Part shown: piece after piece, positions 1-8,935 of the stretch
How the letters are laid out: each line of letters starts with the position of its first letter
Numbering within the stretch: the first letter of the stretch is position 1
From: Laspinema palackyanum D2c
Lineage (GTDB): Bacteria > Cyanobacteriota > Cyanobacteriia > Cyanobacteriales > Laspinemataceae
Direction: 5' to 3'
Length of the DNA: 64,000 nt
NCBI RefSeq assembly: GCF_025370875.1
Contig: NZ_JAMXFD010000005.1
Location: forward strand, 248,001 to 312,000
The notes under the pieces: model-generated
Told to the model about the DNA's origin: nothing
The model's input: the letters and a program-made list of their open reading frames with translations, nothing else
The model's database searches: none
Position numbers and translations under genes: made by a program

Positions 1-2177
1 GCAACCGATGCCTCAAAAGTCGCCAATCCACTGCGAATTTGCTCAATGGGAACCCCATTGCTATAGGCAGCTAAGGCAGCAGCGAGGGCATTGGCAATCA
101 TAAAGGGAGCCAATCCTGCCATTGTTAGCGGGACGTTAACCGCTTGCTCAATCCGGAGGGTCCAATCTCCTTTAATAATGGAGAGATAGCCATTTTCATA
201 GACGGCGGCGAGTCCCCCATTGCGGACATGATTTTGCAAAATTTCGTTCTCGGGGTCCATCGAGAAATAGGCAATTTGAGATTTGACCCGTTTTGCCATC
301 TTGACTACGAGGGGGTCTTCGGCATTCAGGATGGCATAACCTTTGGCATCCACGGATTCGGCGAGGACGCTTTTGAGGGTCGCCATTTGTTCGATGGTAT
401 CAATATCGCCAATGCCGAGATGATCCGCAGAAACGTTTAAAACTACCCCGACATCGCAGCGATCGAAGGCTAAACCCGATCGCAAAATACCACCTCGGGC
501 CGTTTCTAAGACTGCCACCTCAACGGTGGGGTCTTTTAAAATCAGTTCGGCACTTTGGGGTCCGGTATTATCCCCTTTTTCAACGATAAAATCGCCGATA
601 TAAGTCCCATCGGTGGTGGTGTAACCGATGGTTTTGCCAGTTTGTTTATAAATATGGGCTAAGAGGCGGGTGGTGGTCGTTTTACCATTAGTGCCGGTGA
701 CGGCGAGAATGGGAATCCGCGACGGAGTGCCTGAAGGAAAGAGCATTTCCATGACAGGGGCTGCGACGTTGCGGGGCAGGCCCTGGCTGGGACAGACGTG
801 CATCCGGAAACCGGGAGCAGCATTGACTTCGACGATGACCCCATCATTTTCCCGGAGGGGTTGGGAAATATCCTCGGTGACGACATCGATGCCACAGATA
901 TCTAAGCCAATCAGTTTGGCAATTCTTTCCGCCATCCAGAGATTTTCTGGGTGGATTTCATCGGTGCGATCGATAGCGATACCGCCGGTGCTGAGGTTGG
1001 CGGTATAACGCAGATAGCAGATTTCGCCGTCTTGGAGTACGGTGTTGAGGTCGTATCCTTTGCGTTCCAAGATTTGCATACTCATGCGGTCTACTTGGAT
1101 CCGGGTCAGGACGTTATCATGGCCGTCGCCTCGGTTGGGGTCGCGATTGGTTTCTTCGATGAGTTCCTGGATGGTGGATTTGCCATTACCGATCGCATGA
1201 GCAGGAACCCGTTCCGCTACGGCGATCAGTTTACCATTAACCACGAGAACCCGGTGGTCCCGACCTTTGTAGTAGCGTTCGACGATCACCGATCGCGTTT
1301 TGGAAGCTGTTGTGGCAGCGTCGTAGGCTTCTTCTGCCTCTTCCCAACTGTGGATATCAATGGTAATCCCGCGTCCGTGGTTGCCATCGAGGGGTTTAAT
1401 CACGATGGGATAGCCTCCCACTTCATCGATCGCCTCTTGGAGTTCATCGAGATAGTGAATCAAAGTCCCTCGGGGAACCGGCACTCCGGCATCCCGCAGA
1501 GTTTTTTTGGTCCCTTCTTTGTCGCAGGCGAGTTCAACGCCTAAAATACTGCTGCGATCGGTCAGGGTTGCCTGGACTCGTTTTTGATAAATCCCGGTTC
1601 CCAGTTGGATCATGGCTCTAGCGCTAGAGTGAAACCAGGGAATATCGCGGGCTTCAGCTTCTTTAATCAGGGTCTCGGTACTCGGACCCAGGGAGGCTTT
1701 AGCCGCCAAATCTTTCAAGTCTTGGATGTCTTGTTCCAACTCGGAAACCGGATAGCGACCTGTATCGACAATACTGCGACAGAGGCGCACTGCTGCTCTA
1801 GCGGCATACCGACCCGCTTGTTCATCAATATATTCAAAGGCAACTTGGTAGGTGCCTGGAGTCGAGGTTTCGCGGGTGCGACCAAAACCAACTATCATCC
1901 CCGCAAGTTCCTGGAGTTCTAAGGCAACGTGCTCCACCACATGACCCATATAGGTCCCCTCTTGGACACGGCTGAGGAACCCTCCTCTACAACCGGGAGA
2001 GCAGTAGTGGTCTACCAAACTCGGTAGCGCCTCCACGAGACCTTGATAAAAGCCGGGGATCAAAGACGTCGGCTTGGGTGCTAAGTCTTCTAGGTCGAGG
2101 CGCATCACGATGACCTTGTGGCGTCGAATGCTCCAGTAGTTCGGACCCCGTAATGTCTGGATTTTAAGTATTTTCAT
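1..2177 (-). CDS. cphA: Cyanophycin synthetase, C-terminus cut by window edge
   Basis: Makes cyanophycin (multi-L-arginyl-poly-L-aspartate), the nitrogen reserve polymer, by ATP-dependent addition of Asp and Arg in the cytoplasm. Translating the minus strand from the ATG at 2177 gives an open frame of 725 codons that runs off the left edge. Visible in order: the conserved N-terminal region (start MKILKIQTLRGPNYWSIRRH), an ATP-grasp domain at roughly residues 220-480 (VIKPLDGNHGRG, EVNAAPGFRMH), and a Mur-ligase-like domain whose P-loop AVTGTNGKTTTTR lies near residue 492. The family is usually about 870-900 residues, so about 150 are missing beyond base 1. It lies downstream of cyanophycinase on the same strand with a gap of 284 bases. 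The only oddity is the edge truncation; identity is secure. Confidence 0.97.
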   Translation of the reverse strand, partial: MKILKIQTLRGPNYWSIRRHKVIVMRLDLEDLAPKPTSLIPGFYQGLVEALPSLVDHYCSPGCRGGFLSRVQEGTYMGHVVEHVALELQELAGMIVGFGRTRETSTPGTYQVAFEYIDEQAGRYAARAAVRLCRSIVDTGRYPVSELEQDIQDLKDLAAKASLGPSTETLIKEAEARDIPWFHSSARAMIQLGTGIYQKRVQATLTDRSSILGVELACDKEGTKKTLRDAGVPVPRGTLIHYLDELQEAIDEVGGYPIVIKPLDGNHGRGITIDIHSWEEAEEAYDAATTASKTRSVIVERYYKGRDHRVLVVNGKLIAVAERVPAHAIGNGKSTIQELIEETNRDPNRGDGHDNVLTRIQVDRMSMQILERKGYDLNTVLQDGEICYLRYTANLSTGGIAIDRTDEIHPENLWMAERIAKLIGLDICGIDVVTEDISQPLRENDGVIVEVNAAPGFRMHVCPSQGLPRNVAAPVMEMLFPSGTPSRIPILAVTGTNGKTTTTRLLAHIYKQTGKTIGYTTTDGTYIGDFIVEKGDNTGPQSAELILKDPTVEVAVLETARGGILRSGLAFDRCDVGVVLNVSADHLGIGDIDTIEQMATLKSVLAESVDAKGYAILNAEDPLVVKMAKRVKSQIAYFSMDPENEILQNHVRNGGLAAVYENGYLSIIKGDWTLRIEQAVNVPLTMAGLAPFMIANALAAALAAYSNGVPIEQIRSGLATFEASV

Positions 2178-2256
2178 AAGCTGCGCGAGGATGAAGCTCT
2201 TGTTTTGGAAGCAATAGAGGCACTTGTTCTAGTTTCTGGCTTTAGGCCGTTACAAT

Positions 2257-2273
2257 ATGTTCATTTTGAACAT
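2257..2273. promoter_or_regulatory. Inverted repeat, possible operator upstream of cphA
   Basis: A perfect interrupted palindrome, ATGTTCA-TTT-TGAACAT, lies about 80 bases upstream of the cphA start. Its dyad symmetry and position suit a regulator binding site, but it does not match the NtcA box and I cannot assign a regulator. It could be chance. Confidence 0.35.
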
Positions 2274-2461
2274 CTTGATCGAGTCCAGTTAGGGACAAGT
2301 GCAAACTGAATCAGCAGAGAGTGGGTGGTTCAGGTGAAGCGTGAAGTGGAATGCGTTAAGGTTTGGGCTTTGAACTTTCAGGTTTCACCGGGACTGGGCT
2401 ATTCTCTTCTGTGCAGGGTAATCATAACGAGGGAGTCGAGGGTGTATGCTGCCATAAAAGC

Positions 2462-3313
2462 CTAGGGGTGGGTGGGACGACTGATGCGCTGACGTAACTC
2501 AAAGCGATCGCCGTGACACAGAATATGTAAGCGCATATTGTACAAACTCAAGGGGTCTGTGGCTCCCACTTGTTGCTCGTTCGTCGCGAAAGTCGAACCG
2601 GGATCAACAATGGTCACGGTGCCTTTGCCAATCACTTCAATGACGCCATCGCCTTGAAACATGGCGCAAGTATCTTCGTCAATGCCGATGCCGAGGCGGT
2701 CTGGATGAGAGGCGATCGCCGAGAGTAGCCGTGCCATCCGATTCCGGTTATGGAAATGCTGATCCACAATCACATCGGGCAGAATTCCCAATCCCGTTGC
2801 CATATCCACTAAGGAGCGATTCGGCGATTCTCCACTGCCTCCTCCGGCAATCATGTGATGGCCCATCACTGCGGCACCGGCACTGGTTCCCGCCAAAACA
2901 ATTTTTCCTTCCCGCACCTTCATCCTAACCTTCTCCATCAAAGGCGTATCCGCGACTAAGGCGCAGAGTCGGAGTTGATCGCCGCCAGTCATAAAGACTC
3001 CCGTACATTCTTCCATGTACTCTTGCCACTTCGGGTCCTCTCCCTGGGTCCTTTCGCGGATATCTAGCAATTCTATGCTGGTGGCACCCATCTCTGTAAA
3101 GATTTTGTTATATCGGTCCCCGATCGCCGAGGGTTCCCGCGAGGCACAAGGGACGATCGCAATTTTCGCCTCGCTTCCTCCAGCACGAGTAAAAAACGTA
3201 TGCAGGATCTCGCGGCCATGAACTTTGTCTTCCGCACCGCCAATCACCATTACAGTGCTTTTAAGTGTTTGGGGCATCTTCTGTTGTAGGGATTGAGTGT
3301 CTAACTGTAGCAT
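2462..3313 (-). CDS. cphB: Cyanophycinase
   Basis: Serine-type exopeptidase (peptidase family S51) that cuts cyanophycin into beta-Asp-Arg dipeptides. The frame encodes 283 residues. The nucleophile motif GTSAGA places the catalytic Ser at 144, and the conserved stretches FMTGGDQLRLC and DQHFHNRNRMARLL are present. If translation starts at Met13 (base 3277), the nucleophile becomes Ser132, the number known for the Synechocystis enzyme, so the shorter start is likely; neither start has a strong ribosome binding site. It precedes cphA on the same strand, the usual cyanobacterial order, so synthesis and breakdown of the polymer are encoded together. No sign of damage. Confidence 0.96.
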   Translation of the reverse strand: MLQLDTQSLQQKMPQTLKSTVMVIGGAEDKVHGREILHTFFTRAGGSEAKIAIVPCASREPSAIGDRYNKIFTEMGATSIELLDIRERTQGEDPKWQEYMEECTGVFMTGGDQLRLCALVADTPLMEKVRMKVREGKIVLAGTSAGAAVMGHHMIAGGGSGESPNRSLVDMATGLGILPDVIVDQHFHNRNRMARLLSAIASHPDRLGIGIDEDTCAMFQGDGVIEVIGKGTVTIVDPGSTFATNEQQVGATDPLSLYNMRLHILCHGDRFELRQRISRPTHP

Positions 3314-3827
3314 GGGTGGTCTTGCTATTGGCCCTTATTTTTTGTACGTTTCGATCCTTCCCCAAGCGCAGGGCTTTAGAGGGCATTCTTGTCCGTTTTT
3401 GCATCACCGGATGGGCTTTTCTTTCGCCCTAGTGCGGACCCAGGGTCAGGGAGTTTAATTTTCTCACGTTTTTTACGATCCCACGGTTTTTTTTTCCGTG
3501 CCTGCGGAATTCCTCGACAGGGAAGGCGATCGGCCCGCTTGCTTGATCCTTTGGATTTCTACCCAGTTTTACCGGGTCAGCGCGGGTGGTTATTCAGTCG
3601 ATATATATGGCAAAAATGGCAAAAATTTCCACAAATATTTAGAATTCAAACATCACCCCCTGGTATTTTTCCTCAATAGTGGCGTGCTCGTGGCAAAGAT
3701 AACAGCAGGGTAAAGCATTAGGCTGGCTGCGATCGCCTCTACCGGATCAGAGAAGGATTCCCAACCTCGGGTAGCTTGGATAGTCGGACTTATAATAAAA
3801 GCTTGTGTCCGCTCCCTTGTTGTCCCT
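3314..3827. other. Intergenic region between divergent cphB and trmD
   Basis: Just over 500 bases without a convincing gene; open frames here lack family features. A TATAAT hexamer at 3791-3796 lies 31 bases before the trmD start and may be its -10 box, although I see no good -35 at 17-base spacing. Promoters for both divergent genes should be here. Confidence 0.5.
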
Positions 3828-4550
3828 GTGCGAATAGATATTATCACGTTATTTCCCGATTTTTTTACCACCCCACTGCAATCTTCCCTCCTTGGGAAAG
3901 CCCTTGCTAACCAGATTGCTGCGGTCAATCTCGTTAATCCTCGCGACTTTACGACGGATAAGCATCGTCGAGTCGATGACGAACCTTATGGCGGAGGAGT
4001 CGGAATGGTCATGAAACCTGAACCTTTATTTGCAGCAGTCGAATCCTTACCCGTTCTGCCTCGCCGCGAGGTGATTTTTCTCAGCCCCCAAGGGCAACCG
4101 ATGAATCGTAACCTGTTCTGGGAACTCGCCCAAAATTTCGATCAACTTGTCTTGATTTGCGGACATTATGAAGGCATCGATGAACGGGTTATGAATCTCG
4201 TAACCCGCGAAGTCTCTTTGGGGGATTTCGTCTTAACCGGGGGAGAAATTCCCGCCTTAGCCTTAGTCGATGGAGTTGTCCGCCTGCTTCCAGGCACTGT
4301 GGGTAAAGCTGAATCCTTAGAAGCTGAGAGTTTTGAGGACGGATTACTTGACTATCCCCACTACACCCGACCCGCTCAATTTCGTGACTGGAAAGTACCG
4401 GAGGTGTTACTCTCGGGACATCACGGTAAAATTGAGGAATGGCGCAAAGCACAACAACTGCAACGCACTCGCGATCGCCGCCCAGACCTCCTCCAAAACC
4501 TTGATAATCTGTCAGCAAAAGATGACAATTCCGACGGGGATGGGCTATGA
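3828..4550 (+). CDS. trmD: tRNA (guanine-N1-)-methyltransferase
   Basis: SAM-dependent enzyme that makes m1G37 in tRNAs, preventing frameshifts. The 240-residue product starts at a GTG codon with the family's typical N-terminus MRIDIITLFPDFF. The trefoil-knot and SAM-binding motifs are visible: YGGGVGMVMKPEP (about residues 56-68), ICGHYEGIDERV (about 106-117) and SLGDFVLTGGEIPAL (about 127-141), followed by the C-terminal RPAQFRDWKVPEVLLSGHH region. Length and motifs are complete. It is followed by a DUF1517 gene on the same strand, but nothing suggests a functional link. Confidence 0.97.
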   Translation: MRIDIITLFPDFFTTPLQSSLLGKALANQIAAVNLVNPRDFTTDKHRRVDDEPYGGGVGMVMKPEPLFAAVESLPVLPRREVIFLSPQGQPMNRNLFWELAQNFDQLVLICGHYEGIDERVMNLVTREVSLGDFVLTGGEIPALALVDGVVRLLPGTVGKAESLEAESFEDGLLDYPHYTRPAQFRDWKVPEVLLSGHHGKIEEWRKAQQLQRTRDRRPDLLQNLDNLSAKDDNSDGDGL

Positions 4551-4578
4551 CTAAATAAATAAAGCTGGGTTTTCAGCC

Positions 4579-5931
4579 ATGCATAAATTTAATCTCACCT
4601 TAACCACTCTCCTTTGCCTCTTGCTTTTTAATGAAGTCAAGATTAACCCCACAACCCGCCCAATGGGAGAGTGGATAGAGGTTCAATCCACTGCTTTAGC
4701 CCGCACCGGAGGACGAAGCCGGGGGGGGTCTTTCAGTCGCCCCAGCCCCTCCCGTTCTACTCCCTCCCGTTCCACACCCTCCCGTTCTACTCCCTCCCCT
4801 TCTCGTACCACCAACCCTACTCCCAGCCGTTCTGCCCCGAGTTCTAGTGGCTCTGGTAGTAGCAACCGTCCCTCGCGCCCGAACAATCCCCCGCCCACAG
4901 ATTCCACTCCCAGTCGCGGCAATACGGGAGGACGAACAAGGGGCGGTTCCTTCGAGGCGCAACCCACTCCAGCCCCCACTCCGGCCCCTACTCCGGCCCC
5001 CCAAACCACTTATCCATCCGGAGGAGGAACAGTAGTGGTCCCGGTGCCTGTTCCGGTCCCTCAACCCTACTATCCAACTCCCCAATACAGCGATCGCCCG
5101 TATCAGGATTCTGCTGGAACCGGACTCAAACCCGCCCCAGTCGTACCGCCAACTTATATCCCCAGTCCCACTGCACCGGCAACCAGCCAACCCGTCCCAG
5201 GCGCACCTCCGTCTCCCCAATCGGGCTATGCCGGGACCCAAGCTACTCGGAATAATCGCTTTCCCTGGAAATTTTTACTGTTTTTACTGATTACCGGAGG
5301 GGCGATCGCTGCCCTCTGGTGGATTCGTTCTAAACGTGCAGCCCCTGCCGTCTCAGAACTCGACAATGATATTGTCACCGTCACCAAATTGCAGGTTGCC
5401 CTATTAGCTTCCGCCCGAGAGATTCAATCCCATCTCACCGATTTAAGCCTCAGCGCCGAACTCGATACTCCCGAAGGACTGACGGAATTTTTACAAGAAT
5501 CCGCCTTATCCTTACTCCGCCATCCGGAATATTGGACTCATGTTCAAACCCATTCGGAAACGGTTAAAAGTCGGGAAGAAGCGGGGCGAGTTTTTGAGCA
5601 ATTATCGATTCAAGAACGCAGTAAATTTAGTGCAGAAACCTTCAGTAATGTTGGGGGTAAAATTCGGCAAAAACAATCCCGCTCTCAATCCGAAGGAGAC
5701 CCCGCCTCTTATGTCGTGGTGACCCTCCTCCTGGGAACGGAAGATGATCAGCCCCTATTCGGACCCATCCATTCTGCGGAAGAACTGCGATCGGCCCTCC
5801 AACAAGTTGCCGCCATCACTCCAGATTATCTGTTAGTGTTTGAGTTACTCTGGAGTCCCCAGGAAGCCACGGATAGTTTGAGCTATGATGACTTGCTAAC
5901 TCAGTATAGTGATATGGTTCAAATTGGATAA
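4579..5931 (+). CDS. DUF1517 membrane protein with Ser/Pro-rich linker
   Basis: 450 residues. In order: a hydrophobic signal-like segment at about 6-20; a long low-complexity stretch of Ser, Pro, Arg and Thr at about 45-225, including repeats of PSRST and TPAP; a transmembrane helix at about 230-247 (LLFLLITGGAIAALWW); then a folded domain from about 257 to the end that matches the DUF1517 family (SELDNDIVTVTKLQVALL near the start, LLGTEDDQPLF near 388). DUF1517 proteins occur in cyanobacteria and plastids, and their biochemical role is not established. A second, soluble copy of the domain lies just downstream. The repeated codons of the linker are easily expanded or contracted. Confidence 0.85.
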   Translation: MHKFNLTLTTLLCLLLFNEVKINPTTRPMGEWIEVQSTALARTGGRSRGGSFSRPSPSRSTPSRSTPSRSTPSPSRTTNPTPSRSAPSSSGSGSSNRPSRPNNPPPTDSTPSRGNTGGRTRGGSFEAQPTPAPTPAPTPAPQTTYPSGGGTVVVPVPVPVPQPYYPTPQYSDRPYQDSAGTGLKPAPVVPPTYIPSPTAPATSQPVPGAPPSPQSGYAGTQATRNNRFPWKFLLFLLITGGAIAALWWIRSKRAAPAVSELDNDIVTVTKLQVALLASAREIQSHLTDLSLSAELDTPEGLTEFLQESALSLLRHPEYWTHVQTHSETVKSREEAGRVFEQLSIQERSKFSAETFSNVGGKIRQKQSRSQSEGDPASYVVVTLLLGTEDDQPLFGPIHSAEELRSALQQVAAITPDYLLVFELLWSPQEATDSLSYDDLLTQYSDMVQIG

Positions 5932-6241
5932 GCAGCAGCAACACCCGTCGGGGAATAAATCAACCGCCTCGCCTGTAGGGGCGCTTCGGGAAGCGCCTCC
6001 ACCGACGGTTAAAAACCACGAAAAATCTTGCCCCGTGGTGCTTTCAGCAACCGGCGTGGGTTAAAACCCTCGCCTAACAGCTAAAGTCGGTTAAAACCGA
6101 CTGCAAGTCTTATACAGTGGTGTTTTCAGTCGGTTTTAACCGACTTTAGCTATTAGCTGGGGGATTTATCCCCCAGCGGTTGTGGCTTTTAAAAACCGTG
6201 CCTGTATAACCTTCAACCCAGTCTACCTAGGATAAATATCA
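5932..6241. repeat. Repeat-rich spacer between DUF1517 paralogues
   Basis: Holds nested inverted repeats rather than a gene. GTCGGTTAAAACCGAC, itself palindromic, occurs near 6085 and again in inverted form near 6128, so TAAAGTCGGTTAAAACCGAC and its complement form a long hairpin. A further hairpin, GCTGGGGGATTTATCCCCCAGC, follows at about 6157-6178. A related CTTTAGCTAT...GGGATTTATCCCCC arrangement occurs near 23231-23270, so this is part of a dispersed family. Confidence 0.6.
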
Positions 6242-6832
6242 ATGATACATTCAGAACTCGATAACGATATCGTCACCGTGAGCCAACTCCAGATTGCCGT
6301 CAGTGCTGGAGTGAGTTCAATCCAATCTCAATTGTCCAACTTAAGCCTGAAAGCCGACACGAAAACCCCGGAGGGATTATATAAATTACTCGAAGTTACC
6401 GTAGAACAATTGCTCGAAAACGCCCTCTATTGGACTCATCTTTTAGGCAGTTCGGAAACTTTCGAGAGTCGCGAAGCAGCAGAAGAGGTATTTGAAAACT
6501 TATCCCTTGAGGAACGGGGTAAATTTAGCGCGGAAACCCTGAGTAATGTGGAGGGAAAAATTACCCAAACCGATAAAGCGGCAGTGATTCAGAACGGAGG
6601 AGAAGGGGCCTATGTGGTGATTACGTTATTGCTGGGGACAGCACACGATCAGCCGTTATTTGCCCCAATTGATACGATCGGTGGGATGAAAACAGCGCTC
6701 AGTCAATTGCGATCGCTCTCGTCGGACTATCTACTCGTCTTAGAATTGCTATGGAGTCCGCAAGCTGAAACCGATACTCTATCGGTGCAGGATATGGCAA
6801 CCTACTATGGCAATATGAAGGCGATCGCATAA
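6242..6832 (+). CDS. Stand-alone DUF1517 domain protein
   Basis: 196 residues, aligning along its whole length with the C-terminal domain of the gene at 4579-5931: the shared start is SELDNDIVTV, and both have the LLGT..DQPLF motif and the YLLVLELLWSPQ segment near the end. It lacks the signal-like segment, the low-complexity linker and the membrane helix, so it should be cytosolic, whereas its neighbour is membrane-anchored. The two genes are probably a tandem duplication in which one copy lost, or never gained, the anchor. Function unknown. Confidence 0.85.
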   Translation: MIHSELDNDIVTVSQLQIAVSAGVSSIQSQLSNLSLKADTKTPEGLYKLLEVTVEQLLENALYWTHLLGSSETFESREAAEEVFENLSLEERGKFSAETLSNVEGKITQTDKAAVIQNGGEGAYVVITLLLGTAHDQPLFAPIDTIGGMKTALSQLRSLSSDYLLVLELLWSPQAETDTLSVQDMATYYGNMKAIA

Positions 6833-7001
6833 ACTCCCCCATCTCGGTGGAGGACAAGAAACCGGGTTTCTATCAGCATCTGGTGTTGCTTCCCCAAGAT
6901 TTAGTCAAGAAACCCGGTTTCTAACCCTGGACTGGGGTACAAGAAACCGGGTTTCTACAAATAACAAATGACCAATGACAAACGACTAAAACCCCAAGTC
7001 A
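6833..7001. repeat. Three copies of an AAGAAACC/GGTTTCT repeat
   Basis: AAGAAACCGGGTTTCT at 6856-6871 and 6941-6956, and AAGAAACCCGGTTTCT at 6907-6922. Each core is a near-perfect palindrome. They belong to a family scattered through the window, concentrated at accessory genes. Confidence 0.8.
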
Positions 7002-7940
7002 ATGACCCGATTTATCTACGACCAATTCACCAAACAATACATCCAGGAACTGTTAAAGCAATTAGGTCAAACTGAAACCAGCAAAACGATGGCTTCAGAA
7101 CGGCGAGAAATTGACATATTTTTCACACCCAACCCGGAAAACATCGCCGATGCTAGTCACTTAGGTTTACTGGGAAGATTGGCGACAACCCCAGCAGTGT
7201 TTGAGCCCTTTAGCAATCCAGTTAAACCCAGAGAAATTCGCAGTTGTCTATTGAAACTCTTAGACCTCAACGCAGAATTTGAACGCCAAGCCATCCGGGA
7301 AAAAAGACGGCTCAATCCCGCCGAATCACCCCAGTTATGGATTATGACTCCCACCGCATCCGCCGCCATTTTAGCAGATTTTGGCGCAATCTCAGACTTG
7401 GAAAACTGGATGAGTGGCGTTTACTTTCTCCCCAAGGGACTACAAAGCGCGATTATCGTCCTCCACCAACTCCCACCGACGCCAGAAACCCTGTGGTTGC
7501 GGATTTTAGGCACAGGCAAAGTCCAAAAACAAGCCCTGCAAGAACTGTATCAACTCCCACCAGATAATCCCACGCGAGAAACCACGCTAGAATTACTGTA
7601 CAACCTGCGTGAAATTCTAGAAGCTCGGCAAAATTTAGCCCCAGAAGAGAGGGAGTTAATTATGGAACTATCACCCCTGTATTTACAACGGTTACAAACT
7701 GTTAAGGAAGAAGGCATCCAGCAAGGCATCCAGCAAGGCATCCAGCAAGGCATCCAGCAAGGACAGCAAGGACAGCGGAGGCTGGTGGAAAGCCTGCTGC
7801 AAGTGAAATTTGGTGCCGTGGATGCCGAATTAGCTCAGATTATCGAGGCGTTAATTCAGATTCCCCCATTGGAGCAAGCTCAGTTGATTTTGCAACTATC
7901 CCGCGAGGAACTTTTAGCTCGGTTTTCCCGTGACTTCTGA
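7002..7940 (+). CDS. Rpn/DUF4351-type putative transposase-nuclease protein
   Basis: 312 residues. The layout matches the abundant cyanobacterial proteins annotated as Rpn-family (PD-(D/E)XK, transposase_31-like) or DUF4351: an N-terminal region resembling the nuclease fold, with REIDIFFTPNPE near residues 31-42; a helical middle; four copies of the tetrapeptide GIQQ at about 236-251; and a C-terminal helical domain with QVKFGAVDAELAQIIEAL and LILQLSREELLARF. Rpn proteins in Escherichia coli are DNA nucleases that promote recombination; whether this copy is active is unknown. Its 3' end is duplicated downstream at 8204-8515, showing local rearrangement. Confidence 0.7.
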   Translation: MTRFIYDQFTKQYIQELLKQLGQTETSKTMASERREIDIFFTPNPENIADASHLGLLGRLATTPAVFEPFSNPVKPREIRSCLLKLLDLNAEFERQAIREKRRLNPAESPQLWIMTPTASAAILADFGAISDLENWMSGVYFLPKGLQSAIIVLHQLPPTPETLWLRILGTGKVQKQALQELYQLPPDNPTRETTLELLYNLREILEARQNLAPEERELIMELSPLYLQRLQTVKEEGIQQGIQQGIQQGIQQGQQGQRRLVESLLQVKFGAVDAELAQIIEALIQIPPLEQAQLILQLSREELLARFSRDF

Positions 7941-7973
7941 ACTTGGGGGGAGAGACAAGAAACCAGGAAAGAA

Positions 7974-8157
7974 AAGAAACCGGGTTTCTAGCAACATCTC
8001 TGGTTCTCATCAAAAATTTAGGTAAGAAACCCGGTTTCTAACTCTAGGTTAAGGGACAAGAAACCGGGTTTCTAGCAACATCTCTGATTTTCATCAAAAA
8101 TTTAGGTAAGAAACCCGGTTTCTAACTCTAGGTTAAGGGACAAGAAACCGGGTTTCT
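7974..8157. repeat. 84-bp tandem repeat with AGAAACC palindromes
   Basis: Unit boundaries at 7974, 8058 and 8142 give two full 84-base copies, nearly identical, plus the first 16 bases of a third. Each unit carries AAGAAACCGGGTTTCT near its left end and AAGAAACCCGGTTTCT about 49 bases later. Confidence 0.9.
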
Positions 8158-8159
8158 AC

Positions 8160-8212
8160 AAATGACCAAGGACAAATGACCAAGGACAAATGACCAAGGA
8201 CAAATGACAAGG
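8160..8212. repeat. 14-bp minisatellite
   Basis: Three perfect copies of AAATGACCAAGGAC at 8160, 8174 and 8188, followed by a diverged fourth. It runs into the truncated gene copy and supplies an artificial ATG in its frame. Confidence 0.9.
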
Positions 8213-8515
8213 GAGTTAATTATGAAACTATCACCCCTGTATTTACAACGGTTACAAACTGTTAAGGAAGAAGGCTTCCAGCAAGGCTTCCAGCAAGGCT
8301 TCCAGCAAGGCTTCCAGCAAGGCTTCCAGCAAGGCTTCCAACAAGGACAGCAGCGGCTGCTGGAAAGCCTACTGCAAGTGAAATTTGGGGCCGTGGATGC
8401 GGAATTAACATCGATTATCGAGGCGTTAATCGAAATTTCCCCATTGGAGCAAGTTCAGTTGATTTTGCAGCTATCCCGCGAGGAACTTTTAGCTCGGTTT
8501 TCCCGTGACTTCTGA
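8204..8515 (+). pseudogene. Truncated duplicate of the Rpn/DUF4351 gene (3' part)
   Basis: 103 codons that repeat the C-terminal third of the protein at 7002-7940: the shared ELIM.LSPLYLQRLQTVKEEG segment, the QVKFGAVDAEL domain and the same final residues LARFSRDF. The nuclease-like N-terminal two thirds are absent. The tetrapeptide array has become six copies of GFQQ instead of four of GIQQ, so the repeat has both mutated and changed copy number. An ATG at 8222 matches an internal Met of the parent. It may be translated as a small coiled-coil protein, but a duplication remnant is more likely. Confidence 0.8.
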
Positions 8516-8548
8516 ACCTGGGGGGAGAGACAAGACACCGGGTTTCAC

Positions 8549-8571
8549 CAGTGGCGGGGATGGGGTAAAAT
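8549..8571 (+). repeat. Copy of the CHAT-gene leader sequence
   Basis: 23 bases, from CAGTGGCGGGG to GGGTAAAAT, are identical to 9713-9735, which lies just upstream of the CHAT gene. Similarity continues for about 30 further diverged bases. In both places an AAACC.GGTTTC repeat precedes it. It now leads into the HigB-like gene. Confidence 0.75.
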
Positions 8572-8627
8572 GGGGGTGCTATCCTGACCGGGTGCGTTGC
8601 AATTGATTATTGAGGGAAAACGTTGTT

Positions 8628-8921
8628 GTGAGGATTATTGCTCGCAGTACATTACGAGAGTTTTGGCAGCTACACGCGGATGCTGAACAACCGTTAAAGG
8701 CTTGGTTTCAGGATGTCCGTAACCAGAAATGGACAAGTCCAGCAGATATTAAAGCGATTTATGCTAATGCGAGTATTCTTCCCAATAATCGTGTAGTTTT
8801 TAATATAAAGGGGAATAATTATCGGATAATTGTTCATGTTCGTTATGACCTTGGGATTGTTTTTATTCGCTTTGTTGGGACACATCAAGAATATGATAAT
8901 ATTGATGCAACCACGATTTAA
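8628..8921 (+). CDS. higB: HigB-family toxin (mRNA interferase)
   Basis: 97 residues from the GTG at 8628, which gives the family's typical start MRIIARSTLREFW; an upstream TTG at 8610 in the same frame would add six residues and is less likely. The RelE-like fold signature is visible in PLKAWFQDVRNQKW near the middle and IVHVRYDLGIVFIRFVGTHQEYD at the C-terminus (positions about 68-90). HigB toxins cut translated mRNA on the ribosome. The partner gene follows after 14 bases in the same direction, the reverse order to classical relBE but normal for higBA. No obvious damage. Confidence 0.87.
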   Translation: MRIIARSTLREFWQLHADAEQPLKAWFQDVRNQKWTSPADIKAIYANASILPNNRVVFNIKGNNYRIIVHVRYDLGIVFIRFVGTHQEYDNIDATTI

Positions 8922-8935
8922 AGAGGTAAAATAAT

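Noticed and set aside
8160-8212. Short regular repeats that might be a CRISPR array
   Set aside because: Units are contiguous 14-base copies with no spacers, so it is a minisatellite.
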